NCBI GenBank assembly: GCA_023423235.1
Contig: JAFAFY010000212.1
Span: 1-6,103, forward strand
Length of the DNA: 6,103 nucleotides
Direction: 5' to 3'
Source of the DNA: Pseudomonadota bacterium
GTDB taxonomy: Bacteria > Pseudomonadota > Gammaproteobacteria > Xanthomonadales > Xanthomonadaceae
Within the stretch, counting starts at the first letter, position 1, and each line of letters opens with the position of its first letter. Positions 1-6,103 of this stretch are shown piece after piece. Below the pieces are notes generated by a model. That model made no database searches, had not been told where the DNA came from, and worked only from the letters and a program-made list of their open reading frames with translations. The position numbers were made by a program, and so were the translations under genes.

Positions 1-22
1 CCCACCGGTCGGCAGGCATTGC

Positions 23-28
23 AAGGAG
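23..28 (+). promoter_or_regulatory. Ribosome binding site of fdnG
   Basis: AAGGAG lies 7 bases before the ATG at 36. This is a near-consensus Shine-Dalgarno with good spacing and it fixes the start of fdnG. The remaining bases of 1-35 show no recognisable gene end or promoter; the operon promoter, if it is here, lies upstream of the window. Confidence 0.8.
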
Positions 29-35
29 TCCTTCC

Positions 36-3000
36 ATGAGTCTCAACCTTTCCCGGCGCAGCTTCCTGAAGCTGGCGGGGGCAGGTGCAGCGGCGACGAC
101 ACTCGGCGCCATGGGGTTTGGCGAGGCGGAGGCGGCCACGGCCGCGCACGTGCGGGCGTTCAAGCTCGCCACCACCACCGAAACCCGCAACATCTGCACC
201 TACTGCTCGGTCGCCTGCGGCATCATCCTGTACTCGGACGGCGACGTTGCCGCGGGCCAGAAGGCCCGCCTGCTGCACGTCGAAGGCGATGCCGACCACC
301 CGACCAACCGCGGCACGCTGTGTCCCAAGGGCGCGGCGATCAAGGAGTTCGTCAACTCCGAGACGCGCACCCGGGTGCCGCGCTACCGCGCGCCGGGCTC
401 CGACCACTGGGAGGAGGTCAGCTGGGACTTCGCGCTCGACAAGCTGGCCCGCCACATCAAGGACGACCGCGACGCCAACTTCATCGAGAAGAACGCCGAC
501 GGGGTGACCGTCAACCGCTGGACCTCGATGGGGTTTCTCGCCGCCTCCGGCGGCACCAACGAGACCGGCTGGCTGACCTACAAGACCATCCGGTCCTTCG
601 GCGTCCTGCCTTTCGACAATCAAGCGCGCGTCTGACACGGCCCAACGGTAGCCAGTCTGGCTCCAACATTCGGCCGTGGCGCGATGACCAACGCGTGGAC
701 GGATATCAAGAACGCGGACCTTGTCATCGTCATGGGTGGCAATGCGGCCGAGGCGCATCCGTGCGGGTTCAAGTGGGTCACCGAGGCCAAGCACCACAAC
801 AAGGCCCGGCTGATCGTGGTCGATCCGCGCTTCAACCGCACCGCCGCGGTGGCGGACGTGTATGCGCCGATCCGCCCCGGCTCCGACATCACCTGGCTGA
901 TGGGCGTGATCCGCTGGTGCATCGCCAACGGCAAGGTGCAGTGGGAGTACCTGAAGCACTACACCAACGCCAGCTACCTGGTGCGGGACGGTTTCGGCTG
1001 GCAGGACGGCCTGTTCACCGGCTATGACGAGGACAAGCGCGTCTACGACCAGACCGAGTGGGAGTACCAGTTCAACGACGCCGGCGAGCCGCTGTCCGAC
1101 CCGACGCTGGAACACCCGCGCTGCGTCTGGAACCTGCTCAGGCAGCACGTGGACGTGTACACGCCGGAGTTCGTCGAGAACATCTGCGGCACGCCCAGGG
1201 ACCGGTTCCTGGAGATCTGCGCGCTGATCGGCGAGACCGCCGCGCCCGACAAGGTGATGACCTCGTGCTACGCGCTGGGCTGGACCCAGCACTCCAAGGG
1301 CGCGCAGAACATCCGCGGCATGGCGATGCTGCAGCTGATCCTGGGCAACATCGGCCTGCCGGGCGGCGGCGTCAACGCGCTGCGCGGCCACGCCAACATC
1401 CAGGGCCTGACCGACATCGGCCTGCTCTCGCACATGCTGCCCGGCTACATGGGCCTGCCCAAGGACAGCGAGTCCGACTACGCGACCTACATGTCCTCCC
1501 GCGCCAACAAGCCGTTGCTGCCCGACCAGACCAGCTACTGGCAGAACACCGACCGCTTCATGGTCAGTTTCCTCAAGGCGATGTGGGGCGACGCGGCGAC
1601 CCAGGCCAACGACTGGGGCTACGACTGGCTGCCCAAGCTGGACGTGGCCTATTACGACATCCTGCGCATCATGACGATGATGGAGGCCGGCGAGGTCAAC
1701 CTCTACGTCTGCCAGGGCTTCAACCCGCTGATGGCCTTCCCCAACCGCGCCAAGCTCACGCGCGCGCTGTCGAAGCTCAAGCTGCTGGTGTCGATCGACC
1801 CGCTGCAGACCGAAACCGCCGCGTTCTGGCAGAACCACGGCGTCTATAACGATGTCGACCCCGCGCAGATCATGACCGAGGTGCTGGAACTGCCGTCGAC
1901 GTGCTTCGCCGAGGACGAGGGCGCCACCGTCAATTCCGGCCGCTGGCTGCAGTGGCACTGGACCGGGGCCACCCCGCCGGGGCAGGCGAAGCACGACACC
2001 TGGATCATGGGCAACCTGTTCCAGCGCGTGCGCCGGCTCTACCAGGAGGAAGGCGGCGTCTGCCCCGCGCCGATCCTCAACCTGTCCTGGGACTACGCCG
2101 ACCCCTTCGCCCCGGAACCGGCGGAACTGGCGCGCGAGATGAACGGACGCGCGCTGCGCGACCTGCCCGACCCGGGCAACCCGGGCGGGGTCCTGCGCCG
2201 CGCCGGCGAGCAGCTGGCCGGCTTCGGCGAACTGCGCGCCGACGGCACGACGATGGCGGGCTGCTGGATCTACGCCGGCTCGTGGACCGAGGCCGGCAAC
2301 ATGATGGGCCGGCGCGACAACCACGACGAAGGCGGCATCGGCACCTATCTCAACTGGACCTGGGCGTGGCCGGCCAACCGCCGCATCCTCTACAACCGCG
2401 CCTCCTGCGACCTGCAGGGCCGGCCGTGGGATCCGCGGCGCAAGCTGCTGGAGTGGAACCCGGCGATCGAGCGCTGGGAAGGCTACGACGTGCCCGACTT
2501 CGCGCCCACCGCCAAGCCCGGCGTGGTCATGCCATTCATCATGAACGCCGAGGGCACCGCGCGCCTGTTCGTGCGCCGGCTGCTGCGCGACGGGCCGTTC
2601 CCGATCCACATGGAGCCGTGGGAAAGCCCGGTGGAGAACCCGTTCAACCGCAAGCTGCGCGGCAATCCGGTGGGGCGCATCTTCCCCGAGGACCTGGCCC
2701 AGCTGGGCAGCAGCGACGAGTTCCCGTTCGTCGGCACCTCGTATCGCCTGACCGAGCACTTCCATACCTGGACCAAGCACAACAAGGTCAATGCGGTACT
2801 GCAGCCGGAGTTCTTCGTGGAGATCAGCGAGGAGCTGGCCGCGCTGCGCGGCATCGACAAGGGCGGCTGGGTACGGGTGTGGAACAAGCGCGGCCAGGTC
2901 TGGGCCAAGGCGGTGGTGACCCGGCGCATCCGGCCGATGCTGTGCGACGGCAAGCAGGTGCACGTGGTCGGCATGCCGATCCACTGGGGCTTCACCGGCA

Positions 3001-3137
3001 CCACGCGCAAGGGCTTCGGCCCCAACAGCCTGACCGTGTTCGCCGGCGACGCCAACATCGACACGCCCGAATCGAAAGTGTTCCTGGTCGACATCGCGCC
3101 GGCCAGCCAGGACGACATCCGGAGGCTGCGGCCATGA
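36..3137 (+). CDS. fdnG: Formate dehydrogenase (Fdh-N/O type) major subunit, selenocysteine-containing
   Basis: This is the catalytic alpha subunit, which oxidises formate to CO2 at a bis-MGD molybdenum (or tungsten) centre in the periplasm. The reading frame is continuous through an in-frame TGA (633-635) and gives 1033 residues with selenocysteine at 200; E. coli FdnG is about 1015. The N-terminus holds a Tat signal (SRRSFLK, residues 6-12), then an Ala/Gly-rich hydrophobic stretch and a plausible AEA cleavage site near 31-33. The [4Fe-4S] cluster ligands are C54, C57, C61 and C96, with the conserved Lys at 98 in CPKG. The active site reads NQARV-Sec-HGPT, with His201 after the Sec. The oxidoreductase domain fills the middle, and the molybdopterin dinucleotide-binding domain covers about 880-1030 (YRLTEHFHTWTKHN from 903). 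The start at 36 has a strong Shine-Dalgarno. The gene overlaps fdnH by 4 bases. Fdh-N and Fdh-O cannot be told apart from sequence alone. Confidence 0.96.
633..635 (+). other. UGA recoded as selenocysteine (Sec200 of FdnG)
   Basis: The TGA falls in frame at the position of the active-site selenocysteine of FdnG/FdhF-type enzymes. The protein motif continues in the same frame on both sides: NQARV before it and HGPTVASLAPTFGRGAMTN after it. No frameshift is present, and a SECIS hairpin follows directly. The residue would be the metal ligand at the formate-oxidising site. A true nonsense mutation is unlikely because the 833 downstream codons remain intact and conserved-looking. Confidence 0.96.
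633..678 (+). promoter_or_regulatory. Bacterial SECIS element in fdnG mRNA
   Basis: This hairpin directs SelB-bound Sec-tRNA to the UGA at its 5' end. The lower stem is a perfect 7-bp pairing of CACGGCC (636-642) with GGCCGTG (672-678). The upper stem pairs GG at 647-648 with CC at 663-664, then AGCC at 650-653 with GGCT at 659-662. U649 is left bulged and AGUCU (654-658) forms the apical loop. Counting the U of UGA as 1, the bulged U is at 17 and the loop G and U are at 23 and 24. These are the positions known to be needed for SelB binding in E. coli fdhF. The fold was made by eye, without an energy calculation. Confidence 0.93.
3121..3125 (+). promoter_or_regulatory. Ribosome binding site of fdnH
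   Basis: GGAGG within the last codons of fdnG lies 8 bases before the ATG at 3134. It decides the start of fdnH in favour of 3134 over the internal ATG at 3233, which has no comparable purine-rich sequence before it. Confidence 0.75.
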
Positions 3138-4189
3138 CCGACTCCCGTACCGCTGCCCCGGCCGCGATTGCCGCCGCACCCGCGCGCGCGCCCGAGCCCA
3201 AGACCGCCGCGGCCAATCCGCCGGTGCAGCCGATGGCCTCGAACCTGCTGCCCAGCGACGTGGTCAAGGTCTCGGCCACCGCGCACGTGCCCGCGCCGGC
3301 GCGCCAGCTGACCAAGGTCGCCAAGCTGATCGACGTGTCCAAGTGCATCGGCTGCAAGGCCTGCCAGTCGGCATGCGTGGAGTGGAACGACACCCAGCCG
3401 GAGATGGAGGAGAACGTCGGGGTCTACGACAACCCGCACGACCTCACCCCGGACATGTTCACGCTGATGCGCTTCACCGAGTACGACAACCCGGTCAGCG
3501 GCGAGCTGGAGTGGCTGATCCGCAAGGACGGCTGCATGCACTGCGAGGACCCGGGCTGCCTGAAGGCCTGTCCGGCGCCGGGCGCGATCGTGCAGTACTC
3601 CAACGGCATCGTCGATTTCATCTCCGACAACTGCATCGGTTGCGGCTACTGCATCACCGGCTGCCCCTTCAACATCCCGCGCATCCACAAGACCGCGCAC
3701 GTCTCCAAGAAGTGCACGCTGTGCTCGGACCGCGTGGCGGTCGGGCAGGGGCCGGCCTGCGCCAAGGCCTGCCCCACCCAGTGCATCACCTTCGGCACCA
3801 AGGACGACATGACCGCGCTGGCGGCCGAGCGGGTGGAGGATCTCAAGGAGCGCGGCTTCGAGAACGCCGGCCTCTACGACCCGCAGGGCGTGGGCGGCAC
3901 CCACGTGATGTACGTGCTGCACCATGCCGACAAGCCTTCGCTCTACGCCGGGCTGCCCGACGATCCGCGCATCTCGCCGGTGGTCGAGGCCTGGAAGGGG
4001 CCGGCCAAGTCGGTCGGGCTGGTCGCCGCCGGTCTGGCGGTGGCCGGTGCCGCGCTGCATGGCCTGTTCGCCCGGCCCAATGAAGTCTCCGCCGAGGAGG
4101 AGCACGAGGCCCAGGCGCTGGTCGACGATGTCGCCGGCGACGGCCGCGCAGGCGACGGGACCGGCCCTGGCGCCGGCGGGGAGGCGTGA
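3134..4189 (+). CDS. fdnH: Formate dehydrogenase beta (iron-sulfur) subunit
   Basis: FdnH/FdxH carries electrons from FdnG to the cytochrome b subunit through four [4Fe-4S] clusters. The 351 residues contain four cysteine groups: C71/74/77/81 (CIGCKACQSAC), C134/137/142/146 (CMHCEDPGCLKAC), C167/170/173/177 (CIGCGYCITGC) and C194/197/209/213. This is the full set of 16 ligands. One hydrophobic segment at about 292-313 is the expected single C-terminal membrane anchor, with the Fe-S domain periplasmic as in E. coli Fdh-N. The conserved GVGGTHVMYVLHHADKP lies at 252-268. The protein is longer than E. coli FdnH (294): an Ala/Pro-rich extension of roughly 35-40 residues precedes the core and a Gly/Asp/Glu-rich tail of about 35 follows the membrane segment. 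ATGA overlap with fdnG (3134-3137) implies translational coupling. There is no signal peptide; it is presumably exported bound to FdnG by Tat. Confidence 0.95.
   Translation: MTDSRTAAPAAIAAAPARAPEPKTAAANPPVQPMASNLLPSDVVKVSATAHVPAPARQLTKVAKLIDVSKCIGCKACQSACVEWNDTQPEMEENVGVYDNPHDLTPDMFTLMRFTEYDNPVSGELEWLIRKDGCMHCEDPGCLKACPAPGAIVQYSNGIVDFISDNCIGCGYCITGCPFNIPRIHKTAHVSKKCTLCSDRVAVGQGPACAKACPTQCITFGTKDDMTALAAERVEDLKERGFENAGLYDPQGVGGTHVMYVLHHADKPSLYAGLPDDPRISPVVEAWKGPAKSVGLVAAGLAVAGAALHGLFARPNEVSAEEEHEAQALVDDVAGDGRAGDGTGPGAGGEA
4178..4184 (+). promoter_or_regulatory. Ribosome binding site of fdnI
   Basis: GGGGAGG at the end of fdnH sits 4 bases before the ATG at 4189. A GTG at 4186 is in the same frame but lies only one base from this site, so the ATG is the better start. 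The TGATG overlap with the fdnH stop suggests reinitiation. Confidence 0.65.
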
Positions 4190-4899
4190 TGGCAGGCACA
4201 TCCGGCAAGGACCGCGACGGCCGCGTGTACTCGGCCCCGGGCGATGCGGTGGTGCAGCGCCGTCCGGTGGTGGTCTCGCGCTACCGCGGCTTCACCCGCG
4301 CCAACCACTGGCTGACCGCGGCCTGCATGATCCTGTTGCTGCTCTCGGGCTTCGCCTTCTTCCACCCCTCGCTGTACTGGCTCACCGGCCTGTTTGGCGG
4401 CGGCCAGACCGCGCGCTGGCTGCACCCGCTGATCGGCCTGGTGCTGGTGTTGAGCTTCTTCGGCCTGTTCGTGCAGATGTGGCGGCTCAACCTGCCGGTG
4501 CGCGAGGACCTGACCTGGGCGCGGCACATGCCCGACCTGCTGCGCGGCGACGAGGAGAAGCTGCCCGCCCTGGGCAAGTACAACCTCGGCCAGAAGCTGG
4601 TGTTCTGGGGCATGGCGGGGTTGATCCTGGTGCTGATCGTCACCGGGGTGATGATCTGGGAGCAGTACTTCCCGCACCTGGTGTCGATCCCGGTGCGGCG
4701 CGTGGCGGTGGTGGTGCATGCGCTGGCCGCGCTCGGCTGCGTGTTCATCTTCATCCTGCACGTGTACGCGGCGATCTGGACCCGTGGCACCCTGCGTGCG
4801 ATGACCCGCGGCACCGTGACCGGCGGCTGGGCTTTCCGGCACCACCGCAAGTGGCTGCGCGAGCTGGCTGGACGGCGCGGGAGCGGTCCTGCAGAGTAG
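4189..4899 (+). CDS. fdnI: Formate dehydrogenase gamma subunit, cytochrome b556
   Basis: This is the membrane subunit that takes electrons from FdnH through two b hemes and reduces quinone. The 236 residues contain four hydrophobic segments, at about 41-58, 76-97, 136-157 and 172-195. The four heme-ligand histidines line up by motif with those of E. coli FdnI (H18, H57, H155, H169): H40 (ANHWL), H79 (LHPLIG), H177 (VVHALAALG) and H191 (ILHVYAAIW). The GKYNLGQK motif (129-136) matches the E. coli GKYNAGQK, whose Asn and Gly lie near the quinone site. The N-terminus is about 22 residues longer than in E. coli (217 aa in total), is polar, and has no signal peptide. It overlaps fdnH by one base and is the last gene of the tightly packed fdnGHI unit. 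Confidence 0.94.
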   Translation: MAGTSGKDRDGRVYSAPGDAVVQRRPVVVSRYRGFTRANHWLTAACMILLLLSGFAFFHPSLYWLTGLFGGGQTARWLHPLIGLVLVLSFFGLFVQMWRLNLPVREDLTWARHMPDLLRGDEEKLPALGKYNLGQKLVFWGMAGLILVLIVTGVMIWEQYFPHLVSIPVRRVAVVVHALAALGCVFIFILHVYAAIWTRGTLRAMTRGTVTGGWAFRHHRKWLRELAGRRGSGPAE

Positions 4900-5163
4900 C
4901 CCCGGATTGTCGCGCGGCTGGCGGCGGCCACGCCCGGAGGCTCGTCGGCCGGTCGCCCCTGGCACCGGCGTGTCGCGTCCCGCGGCCGGTCCCGCCAGAC
5001 TGTTCCCCGTTCGCCTGTGCCGCGTCCGGCGGTGCCAGGCCCGGCGGGTGCCAGGTCCGGCCCGTGCACCTCTGCCGCTTTCGCGTCCGCCCTTTCGTCC
5101 GCCCTGCCCACGTCCGTCCCTTCCAAGCCCGTCCGGCCCCGCCGTTCCGCTCTACGAGTCCCG
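4900..5163 (+). other. Non-coding C-rich spacer between fdnI and fdhE
   Basis: These 264 bases hold no convincing gene. Frames open across it only because GC-rich DNA lacks stops, and their translations are Arg/Pro/Ala low-complexity. The + strand becomes strikingly C-rich and relatively G-poor from about 5060 to 5163. I found no strong hairpin followed by a T-run, so no intrinsic terminator is supported. The best inverted repeat seen is only CACGCC (4929-4934) with GGCGTG (4967-4972), 32 bases apart. No clear -35/-10 promoter is visible. It may be a transcribed leader of fdhE, with read-through from fdnI, or contain a Rho-type element; neither is shown by the sequence. Confidence 0.7.
5031..5062 (+). 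repeat. Two-copy 16-bp tandem repeat
   Basis: The unit GGTGCCAGGCCCGGCG (5031-5046) is followed directly by GGTGCCAGGTCCGGCC (5047-5062), differing at two positions. A second small direct repeat, CGTCCGCCCT, occurs at 5084-5093 and 5096-5105. Both lie in the fdnI-fdhE spacer and look like slippage products in GC-rich non-coding DNA. No function is evident. Confidence 0.6.
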
Positions 5164-6075
5164 ATGACCGACAGTCCCCAGCCAGACCCCGCCATGATCG
5201 GCGGGGTGCCGCAGGCGCCATTCGTGCTGCAGCATGCGGCCGCCCCGCTGTTCCAGGCCCGCGCCGCGCGCTTCCGGTTCCTTGCCCGGACCAGCGAACT
5301 GGCGGCCTATCTGGAATTCCTGGCCGATCTGACCGGGGTGCAGGCGCAACTGGCCGAGACCCTGCCGGCGCCGGTTGCGGTGTCGCCCGCGCAACTGGCG
5401 CAGGCCCGCGCGGGCAGCCTGCCGCCGATCAACCGCGCCGCGCTGGCCGATGACCCGCAACTGCAGGCCTGCCTCGAGGCGCTGTGCGTTGCCGCCCTGC
5501 CGCTGGCGATGCCGGCCGCGGCGCGCACCGCGCTCGAAGCGGTGCACGCGGCGGGCGCGGAGGACCGCCGCTGGCTGCTCGACAACGTGCTCGGCGACGA
5601 GATCCCCGCCGATGCCACCGCGCCGCACCTGTTCGCCGCCGCCACGGTGCAGGTGTTCCTGACGCGGCTGGCGGCCGCGCTGCCGGCCGAGGCGCTGGTG
5701 CCGGTGGCCACCGGCGTCTGCCCGGCCTGTGGCGGCAGGCCCGTCACCTCGTCGGTCATCGGCCTGCGCGACATCGAGAACGTCCGCTACGCCAGCTGCG
5801 CCGGCTGCGCCACGCAATGGAACGAGGTGCGGGTGAAATGCCTGTGCTGCGGCTCCACCCGCGGCATCAGCTACCGTTCGGTGGGCAGCGGCGAGGCGAC
5901 GGTCAAGGCCGAGGCATGCAGCGCCTGCGGCGCCTGGGTGAAGATCCTCTACCAAGTGCGCAACGCCAGCCTGGACCCGGTGGCCGACGACGTGGGCACC
6001 CTGGGCCTGGACCTGCTGATGCGCGAAACCGGCCTGCGCCGCGGCGGCTTCAGCCCCTACCTGGCCGGGTACTGA
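5164..6075 (+). CDS. fdhE: Formate dehydrogenase accessory protein FdhE
   Basis: FdhE is a cytoplasmic, iron-binding rubredoxin-like factor needed for active respiratory formate dehydrogenases; in E. coli it interacts with the FdnG/FdoG catalytic subunits. The 303 residues (E. coli about 309) have an Ala/Leu-rich helical N-terminal half and a C-terminal half with four CxxC pairs: C186/C189 (CPAC), C212/C215 (CAGC), C226/C229 (CLCC, with an extra C228) and C252/C255 (CSAC). The family motifs VRVKC (222-226), KAE-C (248-252) and VKILYQ (259-264) are present. The frame is open back to a GTG at 5017, but the ATG at 5164 gives the family's normal length and N-terminus (MTDSPQPD), and the 49 upstream residues are low-complexity. 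The Shine-Dalgarno is weak (only GAG at 5156-5158). The stop overlaps the next ORF by one base. Confidence 0.93.
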   Translation: MTDSPQPDPAMIGGVPQAPFVLQHAAAPLFQARAARFRFLARTSELAAYLEFLADLTGVQAQLAETLPAPVAVSPAQLAQARAGSLPPINRAALADDPQLQACLEALCVAALPLAMPAAARTALEAVHAAGAEDRRWLLDNVLGDEIPADATAPHLFAAATVQVFLTRLAAALPAEALVPVATGVCPACGGRPVTSSVIGLRDIENVRYASCAGCATQWNEVRVKCLCCGSTRGISYRSVGSGEATVKAEACSACGAWVKILYQVRNASLDPVADDVGTLGLDLLMRETGLRRGGFSPYLAGY

Positions 6076-6103
6076 TGCAGGCCCTGCGCGCGCTGCCTTC
6101 GGT
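6075..6103 (+). CDS. selA: Start of probable L-seryl-tRNA(Sec) selenium transferase (partial)
   Basis: An ATG at 6075 overlaps the fdhE stop (TGATG) and opens a frame that runs off the window after ten residues, MQALRALPSV. SelA proteins commonly begin with a short variable stretch followed by a LPSVDRLL-like motif, so ALPSV fits. SelA converts Ser-tRNA(Sec) to Sec-tRNA(Sec), which is needed to decode the UGA in fdnG, and a selA-selB pair often sits beside such genes. Ten residues are too few to prove identity; the call rests on this motif and on context. There is no good Shine-Dalgarno, so translation probably depends on coupling to fdhE. Confidence 0.55.

Noticed and set aside
1901..3133. 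Upstream extension of the fdnH frame back to 1901
   Set aside because: This part overlaps fdnG in another frame and translates to Arg/Pro/Ala-rich noise. FdnH has a good ribosome binding site and ATG at 3134.
684..3137. A stand-alone 817-aa molybdopterin oxidoreductase starting at ATG 684
   Set aside because: It is the same frame as 36-635 and continues the FdnG protein after the Sec codon. The ATG is an internal methionine (FGRGAMTN) with no ribosome binding site, and the product would lack the Fe-S domain and active-site Sec.
2483..4201. Long open frame (572 codons) on the - strand opposite fdnG/fdnH
   Set aside because: The sense strand encodes clear FdnG and FdnH with conserved motifs. 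The antisense translation is Arg/Ala/Gly/His-rich without recognisable domains, typical of GC-rich shadow frames.
3943..4965. - strand ORF of 340 codons opposite the fdnH end and fdnI
   Set aside because: It is antisense to FdnI, whose heme histidines and four membrane segments are clear. The antisense product is His/Gln/Arg-rich with no domain signature.
4900..5000. Possible intrinsic terminator after fdnI
   Set aside because: Short GC inverted repeats exist, but no stable hairpin followed by a T-run was found.
4907..5167. Small + strand ORF of 86 codons in the fdnI-fdhE spacer
   Set aside because: It is Arg/Pro-rich low-complexity, has no convincing ribosome binding site and resembles no family I know. 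It follows from the lack of stops in C-rich DNA.
1..6103. CRISPR array, tRNA or rRNA gene, insertion sequence or prophage elements
   Set aside because: No regularly spaced repeats, terminal inverted repeats, transposase motifs or structured RNA genes were seen. The window is nearly filled by the formate dehydrogenase operon.

Overview
The window carries one operon-like block on the + strand. It encodes a complete respiratory, selenocysteine-containing formate dehydrogenase of the Fdh-N/Fdh-O type, then its accessory factor FdhE, and then the first codons of what is probably selA. The DNA is very GC-rich, with strong G/C preference at third codon positions. The proteins read like proteobacterial FdnGHI/FdhE. 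A high-GC gammaproteobacterium, perhaps in the Xanthomonadaceae/Lysobacter group, is my best guess, but this is inference and not something the window proves.

Layout: 1-35 is a short leader with a good ribosome binding site. 36-3137 is fdnG, the molybdopterin/Fe-S catalytic subunit. It has an in-frame UGA at 633-635 that is decoded as selenocysteine, followed at once by a bacterial SECIS hairpin (633-678). A naive gene caller would split it into a 199-aa and an 817-aa piece. 3134-4189 is fdnH, the four-cluster ferredoxin-like beta subunit, overlapping fdnG by 4 bases. 4189-4899 is fdnI, the di-heme cytochrome b gamma subunit, overlapping fdnH by 1 base. 4900-5163 is a non-coding, C-rich spacer with small tandem repeats. 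5164-6075 is fdhE. From 6075 to the window end is a truncated ORF, overlapping fdhE by 1 base, whose ten visible residues fit the N-terminus of SelA (selenocysteine synthase).

How they work together: FdnG is exported folded by the Tat system, oxidises formate at a Mo/W-bis-MGD-selenocysteine centre in the periplasm, and passes electrons through its own Fe-S cluster and the four clusters of FdnH. Electrons then cross the membrane through the two b hemes of FdnI to quinone. FdhE assists maturation of the catalytic subunit. SelA would make the Sec-tRNA needed to read the UGA in fdnG. The block therefore couples a selenoenzyme to its maturation and, apparently, to its selenocysteine supply.

Nothing here looks like an undescribed system. 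The points worth a second look are the intact SECIS and its nucleotide-level constraint, a patch of atypical codon use around it, the C-rich spacer before fdhE, and the apparent fdhE-selA coupling.
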